Assembly (NCBI GenBank): GCA_035279385.1
Contig: DATEHZ010000069.1
Coordinates: 1 to 42,157 of the forward strand
Direction: 5' to 3'
DNA from: DATGJX01 sp035279385
Lineage (GTDB): Bacteria > Vulcanimicrobiota > Vulcanimicrobiia > Vulcanimicrobiales > Vulcanimicrobiaceae
DNA: 42,157 bases
Numbering within the stretch: the first letter of the stretch is position 1; every line of letters begins with the position of its first letter. A model generated the notes under the pieces. That model was not told the origin of the DNA. It did not search any database and worked only from the letters and a program-made list of their open reading frames with translations. Positions 23,996 to 32,337 of this stretch are shown here, one piece after another. A program made the position numbers and the translations under genes.

Positions 23996-24071
23996 ACTAC
24001 GGCCCCACGTCGCGCACTTCTTTGGCAATGGTCTTTTCAGCCCGTTTCGGGCACGCTTCCCGGCGGCAGCC

Positions 24072-25016
24072 ATGGCAGGAGTGAAGATTCCCGCCGGCGT
24101 CGATTCGGCAAGCATCGAGGTTGACGGCCGCAAACTCGGCGTGACGAATTTGAACAAAGTTTTTTGGCCGAGTCTCGGTCTGACCAAGCGCGACTTACTG
24201 CAATATTATGCGGACGTCTCTAAGCCGCTGTTGCCGCATCTGCGCGATCGCGCGATGGTTATGAAACGCTATCCCAACGGAGCTGCGGGCGACTTCTTCT
24301 TCATGAAGCGCACACCCGCGCCGCATCCGGAATGGCTGCGTACGTGCCGAATCGAGCATCGCTCGGGAAACGTCATCGATTTTCCGATCGTCGGCGATCT
24401 CGCCTCGCTGCTGTGGGTCGTCAATCTCGGATGCATCGATCTCAATCAGTGGTATGCCACCTGCGATGACGTCAACCGGCCCGACTACGTGCATTTCGAT
24501 TTGGATCCCGGCAGCGCTCCGTTCGAGCGCGTACGCGAGGTTGCGCTGCTGGTGCGCGATGGCCTTGCCGCGTTTCAAATGAAGAGCTACGCGAAGACGT
24601 CGGGGTCCAAAGGCATTCACGTCTACGTGCCGATCGTTCGCGGCCCGCTGCAGAAAGAGGTGTGGACGTTCGCAAAAGCGTTCGCGCAGGGCATCGCAAA
24701 GCACGATCCGCTGCTCGCCACCGCCGAATATAAAAAAGAGAAACGGCCGCCCGGCCGCGTGCTGGTCGATTACAATCAAAACCGCTGGGGAAGCACGCTT
24801 GCCAGCGTGTATTCCGCAAGGCCGACCCCATCGGCCACGGTGTCGGCGCCGGTGAGCTGGGATGAAGTGGAGCGCGGAATCGAAATCGAGGATTTTCATC
24901 TGCGGAACATGCAGCAGCGCCTCAAAGACGTCGGCGATCTGTGGGCGCCGCTGGCGGCGAAACGCGGGAGGTTCAACCTGGGCGACCTCATGCAGAGCGC
25001 GTCGCTTCTTGGGTAA
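24072..25016 (+). CDS. LigD-type NHEJ polymerase/primase (PrimPol) domain protein
   Basis: A 314-residue stand-alone polymerase domain of bacterial DNA ligase D. Its start (VTNLNKVFWPSLGLTKRDLLQYY) is the family signature. The catalytic acidic pair is in YVHFDLDPG, and the nucleotide-binding KTSGSKGIHVYVPI follows. In LigD this domain fills gaps and adds ribonucleotides at double-strand breaks. Here it is separate from the ligase gene, which begins 13 bases after its stop, so the two form a split LigD. No phosphoesterase domain or Ku gene is in the window. ATG 24072 has no good Shine-Dalgarno, and 24081 GTG is an alternative. Confidence 0.93.
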   Translation: MAGVKIPAGVDSASIEVDGRKLGVTNLNKVFWPSLGLTKRDLLQYYADVSKPLLPHLRDRAMVMKRYPNGAAGDFFFMKRTPAPHPEWLRTCRIEHRSGNVIDFPIVGDLASLLWVVNLGCIDLNQWYATCDDVNRPDYVHFDLDPGSAPFERVREVALLVRDGLAAFQMKSYAKTSGSKGIHVYVPIVRGPLQKEVWTFAKAFAQGIAKHDPLLATAEYKKEKRPPGRVLVDYNQNRWGSTLASVYSARPTPSATVSAPVSWDEVERGIEIEDFHLRNMQQRLKDVGDLWAPLAAKRGRFNLGDLMQSASLLG

Positions 25017-25029
25017 CAACAAGCGCCGC

Positions 25030-26031
25030 ATGCTCAAACCGCCGATAGAACCCATGGAAGCAAAAACAGTCGCAAAGATTCCGCGCGGCGATCACTGGCT
25101 GTACGAACCGAAGTGGGATGGGTTTCGCTGCATCGCGTTTCGCGAGGGCACCGACCTTGCCATGCAGTCGAAATCCGGCCAGCCGCTCGAGCGGTATTTT
25201 CCGGAAATCGTCGATGCGCTGCTTAAACTCAAGGCCGAACGCTTTGTACTCGACGGTGAGATTTTCATCGAGCGCGACGGCAGCCTCGATTTTGACGCGC
25301 TGCTGCAGCGCATTCATCCGGCGGCCTCACGTATAAAGCGCCTTTCGGAAGAGACGCCCGCCGCGTACGCGGTGTTCGACATTCTGGACGATGGGAAGCG
25401 CGAGTGCGCGGCCGAGCCGCTCGAAGAGCGGCGTGAGGCTTTAGAGGCGTTCGCCGCAAAGCAGTTCGCGAACCGCGGACGCATCGCGCTTTCTCCCGCG
25501 ACGCGCGATCCCGCGACGGCAGAGCGGTGGCTCGAAGGCGGCATGGCGCATTTCGACGGCGTCATCGCCAAGCGTCTGAATATGCCGTATCGTTTCGGCG
25601 AGCGCGACGCCGTCGTGAAGATCAAGCGCGCCTACACTGCGGATTGCGTGGTCGGCGGATTTCGTTTTGCGAAGGACGGAAAGACGATCGCCTCTTTACT
25701 GCTCGGACTGTACGACGATGCGGGTTTGCTGCATCTGGTAGGATTCGTCGGAAGCATGAGCACGACGGAGCGTGCGCGCGCCAGAGCGTTGCTGACGCCG
25801 ATCGTCGGCGAGCCCGGCTTCACCGGCGCACGCCCCGGCGGCGTGAGCCGCTGGGGATCGCGCGAGACGCAGTGGCATCCCGTCAAACCGCAGGTCGTGG
25901 TCGAAATACAATTCGATCACGTAACCGGCTCACGCTTCCGCCACGGCGCGAGGTTCCTTCGCTGGCGCCCGGATAAAGATCCGCGCCAGTGTACGATGGA
26001 GCAAATGCGTCCTTCGACAGGCTCAGGATGA
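25030..26031 (+). CDS. ATP-dependent DNA ligase, LigD/LigC-type
   Basis: A 333-residue ligase that seals nicks in double-strand-break repair. Motif I holds the AMP-accepting lysine: YEPKWDGFRC (Lys at about residue 28). Motif III is FVLDGEIFI, motif IV includes FDGVIAKR, and motif V is VVKIKRAYTADCVVGG. The oligonucleotide-binding domain ends WRPDKDPRQCTMEQ. ATG 25030 is used because the longer frame (24862) overlaps the polymerase gene. The final residues RPSTGSG and the stop are encoded by a REP-like repeat, a tail not expected in the family. Forms the second half of a split LigD system. Confidence 0.93.
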   Translation: MLKPPIEPMEAKTVAKIPRGDHWLYEPKWDGFRCIAFREGTDLAMQSKSGQPLERYFPEIVDALLKLKAERFVLDGEIFIERDGSLDFDALLQRIHPAASRIKRLSEETPAAYAVFDILDDGKRECAAEPLEERREALEAFAAKQFANRGRIALSPATRDPATAERWLEGGMAHFDGVIAKRLNMPYRFGERDAVVKIKRAYTADCVVGGFRFAKDGKTIASLLLGLYDDAGLLHLVGFVGSMSTTERARARALLTPIVGEPGFTGARPGGVSRWGSRETQWHPVKPQVVVEIQFDHVTGSRFRHGARFLRWRPDKDPRQCTMEQMRPSTGSG

Positions 26032-26065
26032 CGAGGGTGGCGACTCAGGATGACGAGGGTGGCGG
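26008..26065. repeat. REP-like repeat with tandem 21-base direct copy
   Basis: CGTCCTTCGACAGGCTCAGG begins a copy of the same palindromic motif class as at 5191-5215. A 21-base stretch starting CTCAGGATGACGAGGGTGG occurs twice (26022-26042 and 26045-26065) two bases apart. It lies between the convergent ligase and SDR genes, and the ligase stop codon is inside it. Confidence 0.75.
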
Positions 26066-26794
26066 CTAGGGCCAGGATGTTTCCGTCGATGGGCAGACGA
26101 GCATTTCGCGGATCTCGCAGCCGGCTGGTTGGGATAGCGCAAAGACCACCGTTTGTGCCACGTTCTCGGGGCGATTGAGTTTTGCGTCCGCTCCCGGTTT
26201 ATATTTCTCGTCGCGGCCGTCGAAGAAATGTGTGTGCATACCGCCCGGTATCAGCAGCGTCACGGGAACTTCGCCGGCGAGTTCGGTTGCCAGCGCACGC
26301 GTGAAGCCGACGACGCCGAATTTGCTCGCGCAATACGCCGTTGCATCGCTTACCGCCCGCAAACCGAGCGTCGAGGCCACCGTTACGATACGCCCGCGGC
26401 TCGGGATCAGGTAGGGGAGCGCGGCGCGAACGATATTTGCCGTACCGATCAGATTGACGCGGATGACTCGCTCCCACGCATCCGCCGAGACGTCGAGAAA
26501 GCGTCCGCACGCATCGACGCCGGCATTCGCGACCACGCCCGACAACCCGCCATGCTTCTCCGCAATACCGGAAACGGCTCGGCTCACCGCGCCGCGATCC
26601 GAAACGTCGACGACCTGGTGTTCGAGCGCCTCGCTCGGTTCGTTCACATCCAAACCGATTGGACTCCCGCCCGCTCCGCCGATCGCCTTCGCGATAGCAA
26701 GGCCCAAGCCCGAGGCCGCGCCCGTCACGATGAACGCGCCATGCAACGCAGGACGCGAGGCCGTGGTCTGCACTTCACCGGTCGTCATAATCAT
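26066..26794 (-). CDS. Short-chain dehydrogenase/reductase
   Basis: A 242-residue classical SDR. The Rossmann glycine motif is TGAASGLG, the structural NAG is in VVANAGVD, the catalytic Ser precedes TLGLRA (VTVASTLG), and the active-site pair is YCASK. It reduces or oxidises an alcohol/ketone with NAD(P). The acidic residue after strand 2 (GLDVNE) favours NAD. ATG 26794 overlaps the UDP-glucose dehydrogenase stop (ATGA) and has AAGGAG upstream. The longer frame to 27097 is only antisense-frame read-through of that gene. Position suggests sugar-nucleotide work, but the substrate is unproven. Confidence 0.88.
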   Translation of the reverse strand: MIMTTGEVQTTASRPALHGAFIVTGAASGLGLAIAKAIGGAGGSPIGLDVNEPSEALEHQVVDVSDRGAVSRAVSGIAEKHGGLSGVVANAGVDACGRFLDVSADAWERVIRVNLIGTANIVRAALPYLIPSRGRIVTVASTLGLRAVSDATAYCASKFGVVGFTRALATELAGEVPVTLLIPGGMHTHFFDGRDEKYKPGADAKLNRPENVAQTVVFALSQPAGCEIREMLVCPSTETSWP

Positions 26795-28125
26795 GTGGTT
26801 TTCTCCTTCTCTGAGAATCGCCGATCGCGACTGCGCCCGATGCCGCAGTACTGCAGTCCGGCGCGAGTTACGGTCGCGCGGTCCAAACGGTTGCGAAGAT
26901 CGATCACGTTCGGCGCGTCCAGTTGACGCGCGATGCGCGGCCAATCCAGCCGCGCGTACGAGCGCTCGTCGTTCGCGATGACGAGCGCGGCTGCGCCCGC
27001 ACACGCTTCGTAGACGCTCGAGCTGTACGTTACGCGCTCGCGTAGTGCCGCGCGCACACGCGGCATCGCATGCGCGTCGTGGACGGCAATGCCGCATCCG
27101 GCGGTAAGCAGCGCTTCAACGAGCACGAGCGCCGGAGACTCGCGCAGATCGTCGGTGCCGCCTTTGAACGCCAGCCCCGCAACGGCGACCCGCCGGTCGC
27201 ACACGTCCCCAACCGCTTCTTCTATTATCTGCATCGCCGCGCCGACTTGCCGCCGATTTACGCTAAGCGCGGCCTCCAGCATGGTTGGTTCGATGGCATG
27301 GCGCCGGGCGACGTGTGCGAGTGCGGCAACGTCTTTCGGAAGGCAGGAACCGCCGAATCCGATTCCGGGGTCGAGATACGTGCGCCCGATGCGCGTGTCC
27401 GCACCGATGCCTGCAACGACGCCGTCGATGTCGGCATGCACGGCGCCGCAAAGGTTCGCAATTTCGTTGATGAACGAGATTTTCGTTGCGAGAAACGCAT
27501 TCGCCGCATACTTGATCATCTCGGCGGTGTGCACGTCGACGACGTGTACCGGCGCACCGAGCGGAGCGTAGATCCGACGCAGGACCGCGACCGCATGCTC
27601 GTCTTGCGAACCGATGACGATGCGATCGGGGTGGAGGAAATCGGCGATCGCGCTGCCTTCGCGTAAGAATTCCGGGTTCGAAGCGACGGAAAACCGCACA
27701 TCGCCGGCAGAGCTCGCGTTGACGATTCGCTCCACCATGTCCGCCGTTTCGACCGGTACCGTGGATTTGTTCACCACGATGAGCGATCCGTTTGCGCAAG
27801 CGGCTACTTCTCGCGCGGCTTGGCGCACGTACGTGAGATCGGCCTCGCCCGTAGGACCGTTCGGCGTCCCTACGGCAATAAACGCGATCTCCGCGCCTTC
27901 GAGCGCGCGCGCGGCGTTGCCGGTGAAGCTGAGGCGCCCTTCGGCTTGCTGTGCGGATACCAGCTGCGAGAGCCCGGGTTCATAAAATTGCACGTCGCCG
28001 CGTTGCAGTGCACGCATCTTCGTCGCATCGGTATCGTAGCAGCGCACGGTGTTCCGCAGATGGGCCAGGCAGGCTGCTGTCACCAAGCCAACATAGCCGC
28101 AACCAAACACCGCGACCTTGTACAT
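26791..28125 (-). CDS. UDP-glucose 6-dehydrogenase
   Basis: A 444-residue enzyme of the UDP-glucose/GDP-mannose dehydrogenase family, oxidising a sugar nucleotide twice to the uronic acid. NAD motif GCGYVGLVT is at residues 8-16. Substrate and catalytic marks are VNKSTVPVET, NPEFLREGSA and the nucleophile Cys261 in GFGGSCLPKD. The C-terminal domain contains AVAGLAFKGGTDDLRESPAL. The NPEFLREG and KSTVPVGT-type motifs fit UDP-glucose rather than UDP-ManNAc enzymes. It opens the minus-strand arm of the glycan region, divergent from the carbamoyltransferase across a 97-base promoter gap, and is coupled to the SDR. Confidence 0.93.
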   Translation of the reverse strand: MYKVAVFGCGYVGLVTAACLAHLRNTVRCYDTDATKMRALQRGDVQFYEPGLSQLVSAQQAEGRLSFTGNAARALEGAEIAFIAVGTPNGPTGEADLTYVRQAAREVAACANGSLIVVNKSTVPVETADMVERIVNASSAGDVRFSVASNPEFLREGSAIADFLHPDRIVIGSQDEHAVAVLRRIYAPLGAPVHVVDVHTAEMIKYAANAFLATKISFINEIANLCGAVHADIDGVVAGIGADTRIGRTYLDPGIGFGGSCLPKDVAALAHVARRHAIEPTMLEAALSVNRRQVGAAMQIIEEAVGDVCDRRVAVAGLAFKGGTDDLRESPALVLVEALLTAGCGIAVHDAHAMPRVRAALRERVTYSSSVYEACAGAAALVIANDERSYARLDWPRIARQLDAPNVIDLRNRLDRATVTRAGLQYCGIGRSRDRRFSEKEKTT

Positions 28126-28222
28126 GCAACGCTTCTTACCATGAAGAGCTCCCTTTTAACCTAAGCGTTTAAGTTTTGTCTTCTCGGAAAGAATAACGCG
28201 CACACTGGGAGCGCGCTGCAGA
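28126..28222. promoter_or_regulatory. Divergent promoter gap of the glycan region
   Basis: 97 relatively A/T-rich bases separate UDP-glucose dehydrogenase (minus) and the carbamoyltransferase operon (plus). Both arms must be driven from here. No clear -10/-35 pair or operator could be fixed by eye. GGGAGCGCGCTGCAG lies just before ATG 28223, with GGGAG as likely ribosome site. Confidence 0.4.
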
Positions 28223-29908
28223 ATGATCGTACTCGGAATAAACAGCGTTTTTCACGATACTTCCGCTTCGCTCGTCGTTGATGGCGCGATCGTTGCTGCA
28301 GCCGAAGAAGAGCGTTTTAACAGGCGTAAGCACGGCAAATCGTGCGTACCATTTAGCACCTGGGAACTACCGGTAAACAGCGCTCGCTGGTGCATGCAGC
28401 GTGCCGGCATTCACGCAGCCGACGTCGATGTTGTCGCATGCTCGTACGACCCGTCGCTTGCCTTTCCGCAGGACGCCGACCTAACCGCGCGCGAGTGGGA
28501 AGGTTTGCGCACGCTCTACGTGCGGCGGCTTCCACAATTTCTTGCCACCGAGTTTCCCGGAATCGAGCAAGCACGCGTGGAGTTCGTGCCCCATCATGTC
28601 GCGCACGCGGCATCGGCGTATTTGGCGGCGCCATGGCGCGAGAGCGCGGTGCTCGTGGCCGACGGTCGCGGCGAGCGCTCGTCGTACTTCGGCGGCTACG
28701 CACGGGACGGGCGGCTGCAGATGCTCGCAGCGCAGGCGCTGCCGCATTCGCTCGGACTGCTGTATGAAGAACTCACCATGCATCTGGGCTTTCTGCGATC
28801 GTCCGACGAGTATAAGGTAATGGGCCTGGCCGGATATGGCAGCCCGCGCTTTCTGGACGACATGCGTCGCGCGATCGCCGTGCGCGAAGACGGCGGCTTT
28901 ACCGTGCAGCCAATCGACTTCTCGCGCTACGCGCCGCGCCGGTCCGAAGACGGAGAATTTGAAGGCTCGCATGCGGACCTTGCGGCGAGCGTGCAAGCGC
29001 GCTTGGAAGAGGTACTGCTCGATCTCGCGCGCTGGCTTCACGCACGCACGGGCGCGCGATATTTAACGATGGCGGGCGGCGTCGCCCTCAACTGCGTAGC
29101 AAACGCTCGCATTGCGCGCGAAGGTCCCTTTGAGGATGTCTGGGTGCAGCCGGCAGCGGGCGATGCCGGCACCTCGCTTGGCGCGGCGCTTTTCACGGCG
29201 CAAAAACATGGCGATACGGTGCAGCCGATGACGACCGCTGCGCTGGGACGCGAATGGAGCGACGAGGAGATCGCGCGCCGGCTGGACGTCGCGCACGTCG
29301 AGTACGAGCGGCCCGGCGATATAGGCGCGGCCGTCGCGCAGATTCTCGCGGACGACGGCGTCGTCGGCTGGTTCCAAGGACGCAGCGAGTTCGGTCCGCG
29401 CGCACTCGGTCATCGCAGCCTGCTGGCAAATCCGAAGTATCCGCGAAATTTGGAACGCTTGAACAACATCAAAGGCCGCGAGCAATTTCGTCCCGTCGCG
29501 CCGATGGTACTGGAGAATCGCGCGGCCGACATTTTCGAGGGGCATCTGCCCAGCCCGTACATGCTTTTCACGCATCGCGTGCGCCCCCGTTGGCGCGACG
29601 CAATCGCTGCAGCGGTGCACGTCGACGGCACCGCACGCGTGCAAACGGTAAACGCGCACGAAGAACCGCTCGTCGCGCACATGCTGCGCGAGTTCGAGCG
29701 GCTTACGGATACGCCGGTCGTCATCAACACCAGTTTTAACACTGCGGGGCGGCCGATGGTCGACGATCCGCGGGACGCACTCGAGTGCTTCGGTTCGGCA
29801 CCGGTGGACGCGCTCGCGATCGGACCGTTCTTACTGCGGCGTTCCGGCGTGTTCGCACCCGCCGTTCGAGAGGCTCGGGACGACAAGGGGGTGCGCAGTG
29901 CGGTATGA
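28223..29908 (+). CDS. NodU/CmcH-family carbamoyltransferase
   Basis: A 561-residue O-carbamoyltransferase using carbamoyl phosphate and ATP. The N-terminal ASKHA-type domain starts LGINSVFHDTSASLVVDG. It contains the metal-site histidines in VPHHVAHAASAY, and DEYKVMGLAGYG. The C-terminal carbamoyltransferase domain carries VGWFQGRSEFGPRALGHRS, REQFRPVAP and TPVVINTSFNTAGRP. Members modify Nod factors, cephalosporins, and the inner-core heptose of Pseudomonas LPS. It leads a chain of seven overlapping plus-strand genes with two heptosyltransferase-like proteins and a GmhB-like phosphatase, which favours a glycan (heptose) substrate over an antibiotic. Confidence 0.93.
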   Translation: MIVLGINSVFHDTSASLVVDGAIVAAAEEERFNRRKHGKSCVPFSTWELPVNSARWCMQRAGIHAADVDVVACSYDPSLAFPQDADLTAREWEGLRTLYVRRLPQFLATEFPGIEQARVEFVPHHVAHAASAYLAAPWRESAVLVADGRGERSSYFGGYARDGRLQMLAAQALPHSLGLLYEELTMHLGFLRSSDEYKVMGLAGYGSPRFLDDMRRAIAVREDGGFTVQPIDFSRYAPRRSEDGEFEGSHADLAASVQARLEEVLLDLARWLHARTGARYLTMAGGVALNCVANARIAREGPFEDVWVQPAAGDAGTSLGAALFTAQKHGDTVQPMTTAALGREWSDEEIARRLDVAHVEYERPGDIGAAVAQILADDGVVGWFQGRSEFGPRALGHRSLLANPKYPRNLERLNNIKGREQFRPVAPMVLENRAADIFEGHLPSPYMLFTHRVRPRWRDAIAAAVHVDGTARVQTVNAHEEPLVAHMLREFERLTDTPVVINTSFNTAGRPMVDDPRDALECFGSAPVDALAIGPFLLRRSGVFAPAVREARDDKGVRSAV

Positions 29909-30824
29909 CCTCGTCATACCGACGATAGGCCGTCCCTCGCTGCTCGAGTTGCTGCAATCGCTCGAGCGCTGTGAGGGGCCATTGCCGCAGCGCATCTTTA
30001 TCGTCGACGATCGCCGCGATGCATCGGTGCCGCTCGTTTTTGACGGCATCGACACCTCGCTCGCGCGGCGCATCAGCGTGCTGCGCGGCAAGGCCGCGGG
30101 TCCGGCCGCGGCGCGCAACACGGGATGGCGCGCGTCCGATGCCGAGTGGATCGCCTTTCTCGACGACGACGTCATCGTGCGCGATCGTTGGCTGCAGATG
30201 CTCGTGCGCGACATCGAGATATTGCAGGCGGAGCAAGCCGGTTCGCAAGGTCGAGTGCACGTGCCGCTTCCGCACGATCGCCCGGCGACCGATTGGGAGC
30301 GCAACGTGGCCGGGTTGGCGTCGTCTGCGTGGATCACCGCGGACATGGTCTACCGGCGCAGCGTCCTGCGCGCATTGAACGGTTTCGACGAGCGCTTTAA
30401 GCGCGCATACCGCGAGGATGCCGATTTCGCGCTTCGCGTGTTCGCGCACGGATACCGCATCGCGCGCGGTTCGCGCGAAATCGATCATCCCGTGCGTCCC
30501 GCCGATCCGTGGATCAGCGTGCGCTTGCAGGCGGGAAACGCAGACGACGTGTTGATGTCGGCGCTGCACGGCAAGGATTGGCGGGGACGCGCCGGCGCTC
30601 CGCGCGGACGCTGGCCGTATCACCTCGCGACCGTTGCTTGTTTTGCCGGCTGGGCCGCGCTCACAGGCGAGTTCGCATGGCGGCGCCTCAAACCGGGTCC
30701 GCGCACCCCGCGCGAACTGCGGACGATCGTGTTGACGAGCGCCGTCATTCCATTCGCAGCCGTCTATCATCGAACGCGCGCGCTGCTCACGCTTCGCTCG
30801 CGCTTGCGCGAGGCGCACGAATGA
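29898..30824 (+). CDS. Glycosyltransferase family 2
   Basis: A 308-residue GT-A fold transferase. It starts at the nucleotide-binding strand (YDLVIPTIGRPSLLELLQSL), with the acidic patches FIVDDRRD and AFLDDDVIV (metal-binding DxD) and an acceptor-side ED in YREDADFALRV. The C-terminal 60 residues are weakly hydrophobic and basic, suggesting loose membrane association. GTG 29898 lies inside the end of the carbamoyltransferase gene (11-base overlap) and the next gene starts in its stop. Donor and acceptor sugars are unknown. Confidence 0.87.
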   Translation: MRYDLVIPTIGRPSLLELLQSLERCEGPLPQRIFIVDDRRDASVPLVFDGIDTSLARRISVLRGKAAGPAAARNTGWRASDAEWIAFLDDDVIVRDRWLQMLVRDIEILQAEQAGSQGRVHVPLPHDRPATDWERNVAGLASSAWITADMVYRRSVLRALNGFDERFKRAYREDADFALRVFAHGYRIARGSREIDHPVRPADPWISVRLQAGNADDVLMSALHGKDWRGRAGAPRGRWPYHLATVACFAGWAALTGEFAWRRLKPGPRTPRELRTIVLTSAVIPFAAVYHRTRALLTLRSRLREAHE

Positions 30825-31327
30825 TCCGCGCCGTGCTTTTCGATCGCGACGGCACGCTCATCGCCGACGGCGAAGGCTCGCTCACCCTCATGCCCGGCGC
30901 CGTCACGGCGATCTCGCGTCTTCGCGAGCGCGGCATTCGCATCGCCGTGATAACGAATCAGCCGCGGCCCGGCACGGATCTGCGCGCTCGCAGAGCGATG
31001 CACGGATTGCATCACCGCATCGAAACGCGAATCGGCTCGGTCGACGGCTGGTTCGTCTGTACGCACGCGCCCGATGAAGGCTGTTCGTGCCGCAAACCGC
31101 AGCCCGGTTTGATCTTTGAAGCGGCCCGCGCGCTGGGAGTCGCCCCAAACGAGTGCGCCGTCATCGGCGACATCGAAGGCGACATGGAAGCTGCACGGCG
31201 CGCCGGTGCGCAAGGGATACTTGTTCCTACTCCCGTTACTCGCGTCGAGGAAGTCGCCCGCGCGCGCGTCGTCTGCCGCGATTTGCTCGAAGCCGTGGAG
31301 CGCGTTCTCGCTCAGGCGGCTGCATGA
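30821..31327 (+). CDS. HAD-IIIA phosphatase, GmhB-like (heptose-bisphosphate phosphatase)
   Basis: A 168-residue HAD enzyme without a cap. Motif I is LFDRDGTLIADG, motif II is VITNQ, the zinc-binding loop is CTHAPDEGCSCRKP (Cys/His set typical of GmhB), and motif IV is IGDIEGDMEAA. In ADP-heptose synthesis GmhB removes the 7-phosphate of D-glycero-manno-heptose 1,7-bisphosphate. Histidinol phosphate phosphatases share this fold, so function rests partly on context: two GT9 heptosyltransferase-like genes follow in the same operon. ATG 30821 overlaps the previous stop (ATGA). A longer frame from 30509 is read-through of the GT2 gene. Confidence 0.86.
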   Translation: MIRAVLFDRDGTLIADGEGSLTLMPGAVTAISRLRERGIRIAVITNQPRPGTDLRARRAMHGLHHRIETRIGSVDGWFVCTHAPDEGCSCRKPQPGLIFEAARALGVAPNECAVIGDIEGDMEAARRAGAQGILVPTPVTRVEEVARARVVCRDLLEAVERVLAQAAA

Positions 31328-32337
31328 AACGCGTACTCGCGGCGCGCCAGGACAACAACGGCGACGTGCTGCTGGCGGGGCCCGCCGTGCGCGCCGTTGC
31401 TTCGCGAGCACGCGTTACGATGCTGTGCGGCGAGCGCGGCGCGGCTGCGGCACAGATGCTTCCCGGCGTTGAAGCGGTTATCGTTCGCGAAGCGCAGTGG
31501 ATCGACGCGCAACCGGGTGCCGTGACTCGAGAACCGGCGATGGAGTTCGTGGACGAGATTGCAACTCGCGGCTTCGATGAAGCCATCGTCTTTACGTCGT
31601 TTCATCAGAGCCCGCTGCCGCTTGCGCTGCTGCTGCGCATGGCCGGTATTAGAAGGATAGGCGCGATCAGCGTGGACTATCCCGGCTCGCTGCTGGACGT
31701 GCGCCACACCGTGGACGAGGAGATTCACGAGGTACAGCGCGCACTCTCGCTCGCGCGCGCAATGGGCTATCGCCTGCCCAAAGGCGACGACGGCTCGCTG
31801 CAAATGCGCGGCGTGCCCGAGGTGCCGCTGCCGTTTTCGAATTACGTCATCGTGCATCCGGGGGCGACCGTTCCCGCGCGCGCCTGGATTCCGGAGCGAA
31901 ACGCCGACCTCGCAGCGCGGCTATGCGATCGCGGCTACAACGTCGTCGTTACCGGTTCCACGGCAGAATGCGAACTGACCGCATACGTTTGTGCCGCTGA
32001 CTCGCGAACGCTCGATCTCGGCGGTAAAACGACGTTCGCGCAGTACGCGGCGATCGTCCGCGGCGCTTGCGCGGTCATCAGCGGCAATACTGCGGCCGTG
32101 CACGTGGCGTCCGCCGTACAAACGCCGGTAGTCGAGATCTTTCCGCCGACGATCCCCGCCGCGCGCTTCCACCCGTGGATGGTGCCGTACGAACTGCTCG
32201 GCGATCAAGAAATCGCGTGCAAAGGCTGCCGGGCACGCGTTTGTCCCTTCGGGACGCAGCCGTGTCTGAGTTGCGTAACCGTGGAAGACGTCGTGGCTGC
32301 GCTCGAACGCCTCGTCCCGCTGGAGGCCTACGCCTGA
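31324..32337 (+). CDS. Glycosyltransferase family 9 (heptosyltransferase-like), first copy
   Basis: A 337-residue GT-B enzyme of the ADP-heptose:LPS heptosyltransferase family. The N-terminal loop is RQDNNGDVLLAGPAVRAVA. The second domain begins YVIVHPGATVPARAW, and the nucleotide-sugar site is SGNTAAVHVASAVQTPVVEIF. The C-terminal cysteine set CKGCRARVCPFGTQPCLSC is seen in several members and may bind metal. It starts in the stop of the GmhB-like gene (ATGA) and ends one base into the next gene. It probably adds heptose or a related sugar to a surface glycan at the inner membrane. Confidence 0.88.
   Translation: MKRVLAARQDNNGDVLLAGPAVRAVASRARVTMLCGERGAAAAQMLPGVEAVIVREAQWIDAQPGAVTREPAMEFVDEIATRGFDEAIVFTSFHQSPLPLALLLRMAGIRRIGAISVDYPGSLLDVRHTVDEEIHEVQRALSLARAMGYRLPKGDDGSLQMRGVPEVPLPFSNYVIVHPGATVPARAWIPERNADLAARLCDRGYNVVVTGSTAECELTAYVCAADSRTLDLGGKTTFAQYAAIVRGACAVISGNTAAVHVASAVQTPVVEIFPPTIPAARFHPWMVPYELLGDQEIACKGCRARVCPFGTQPCLSCVTVEDVVAALERLVPLEAYA

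Noticed and set aside
24195..25055. 286-residue minus-strand open frame
   Set aside because: Antisense to the LigD-type polymerase, whose motifs are clear.
30509..30820. N-terminal extension of the GmhB-like protein
   Set aside because: The extra 104 residues are an out-of-frame reading of the GT2 gene; the ATGA junction at 30821 fits the rest of the operon.
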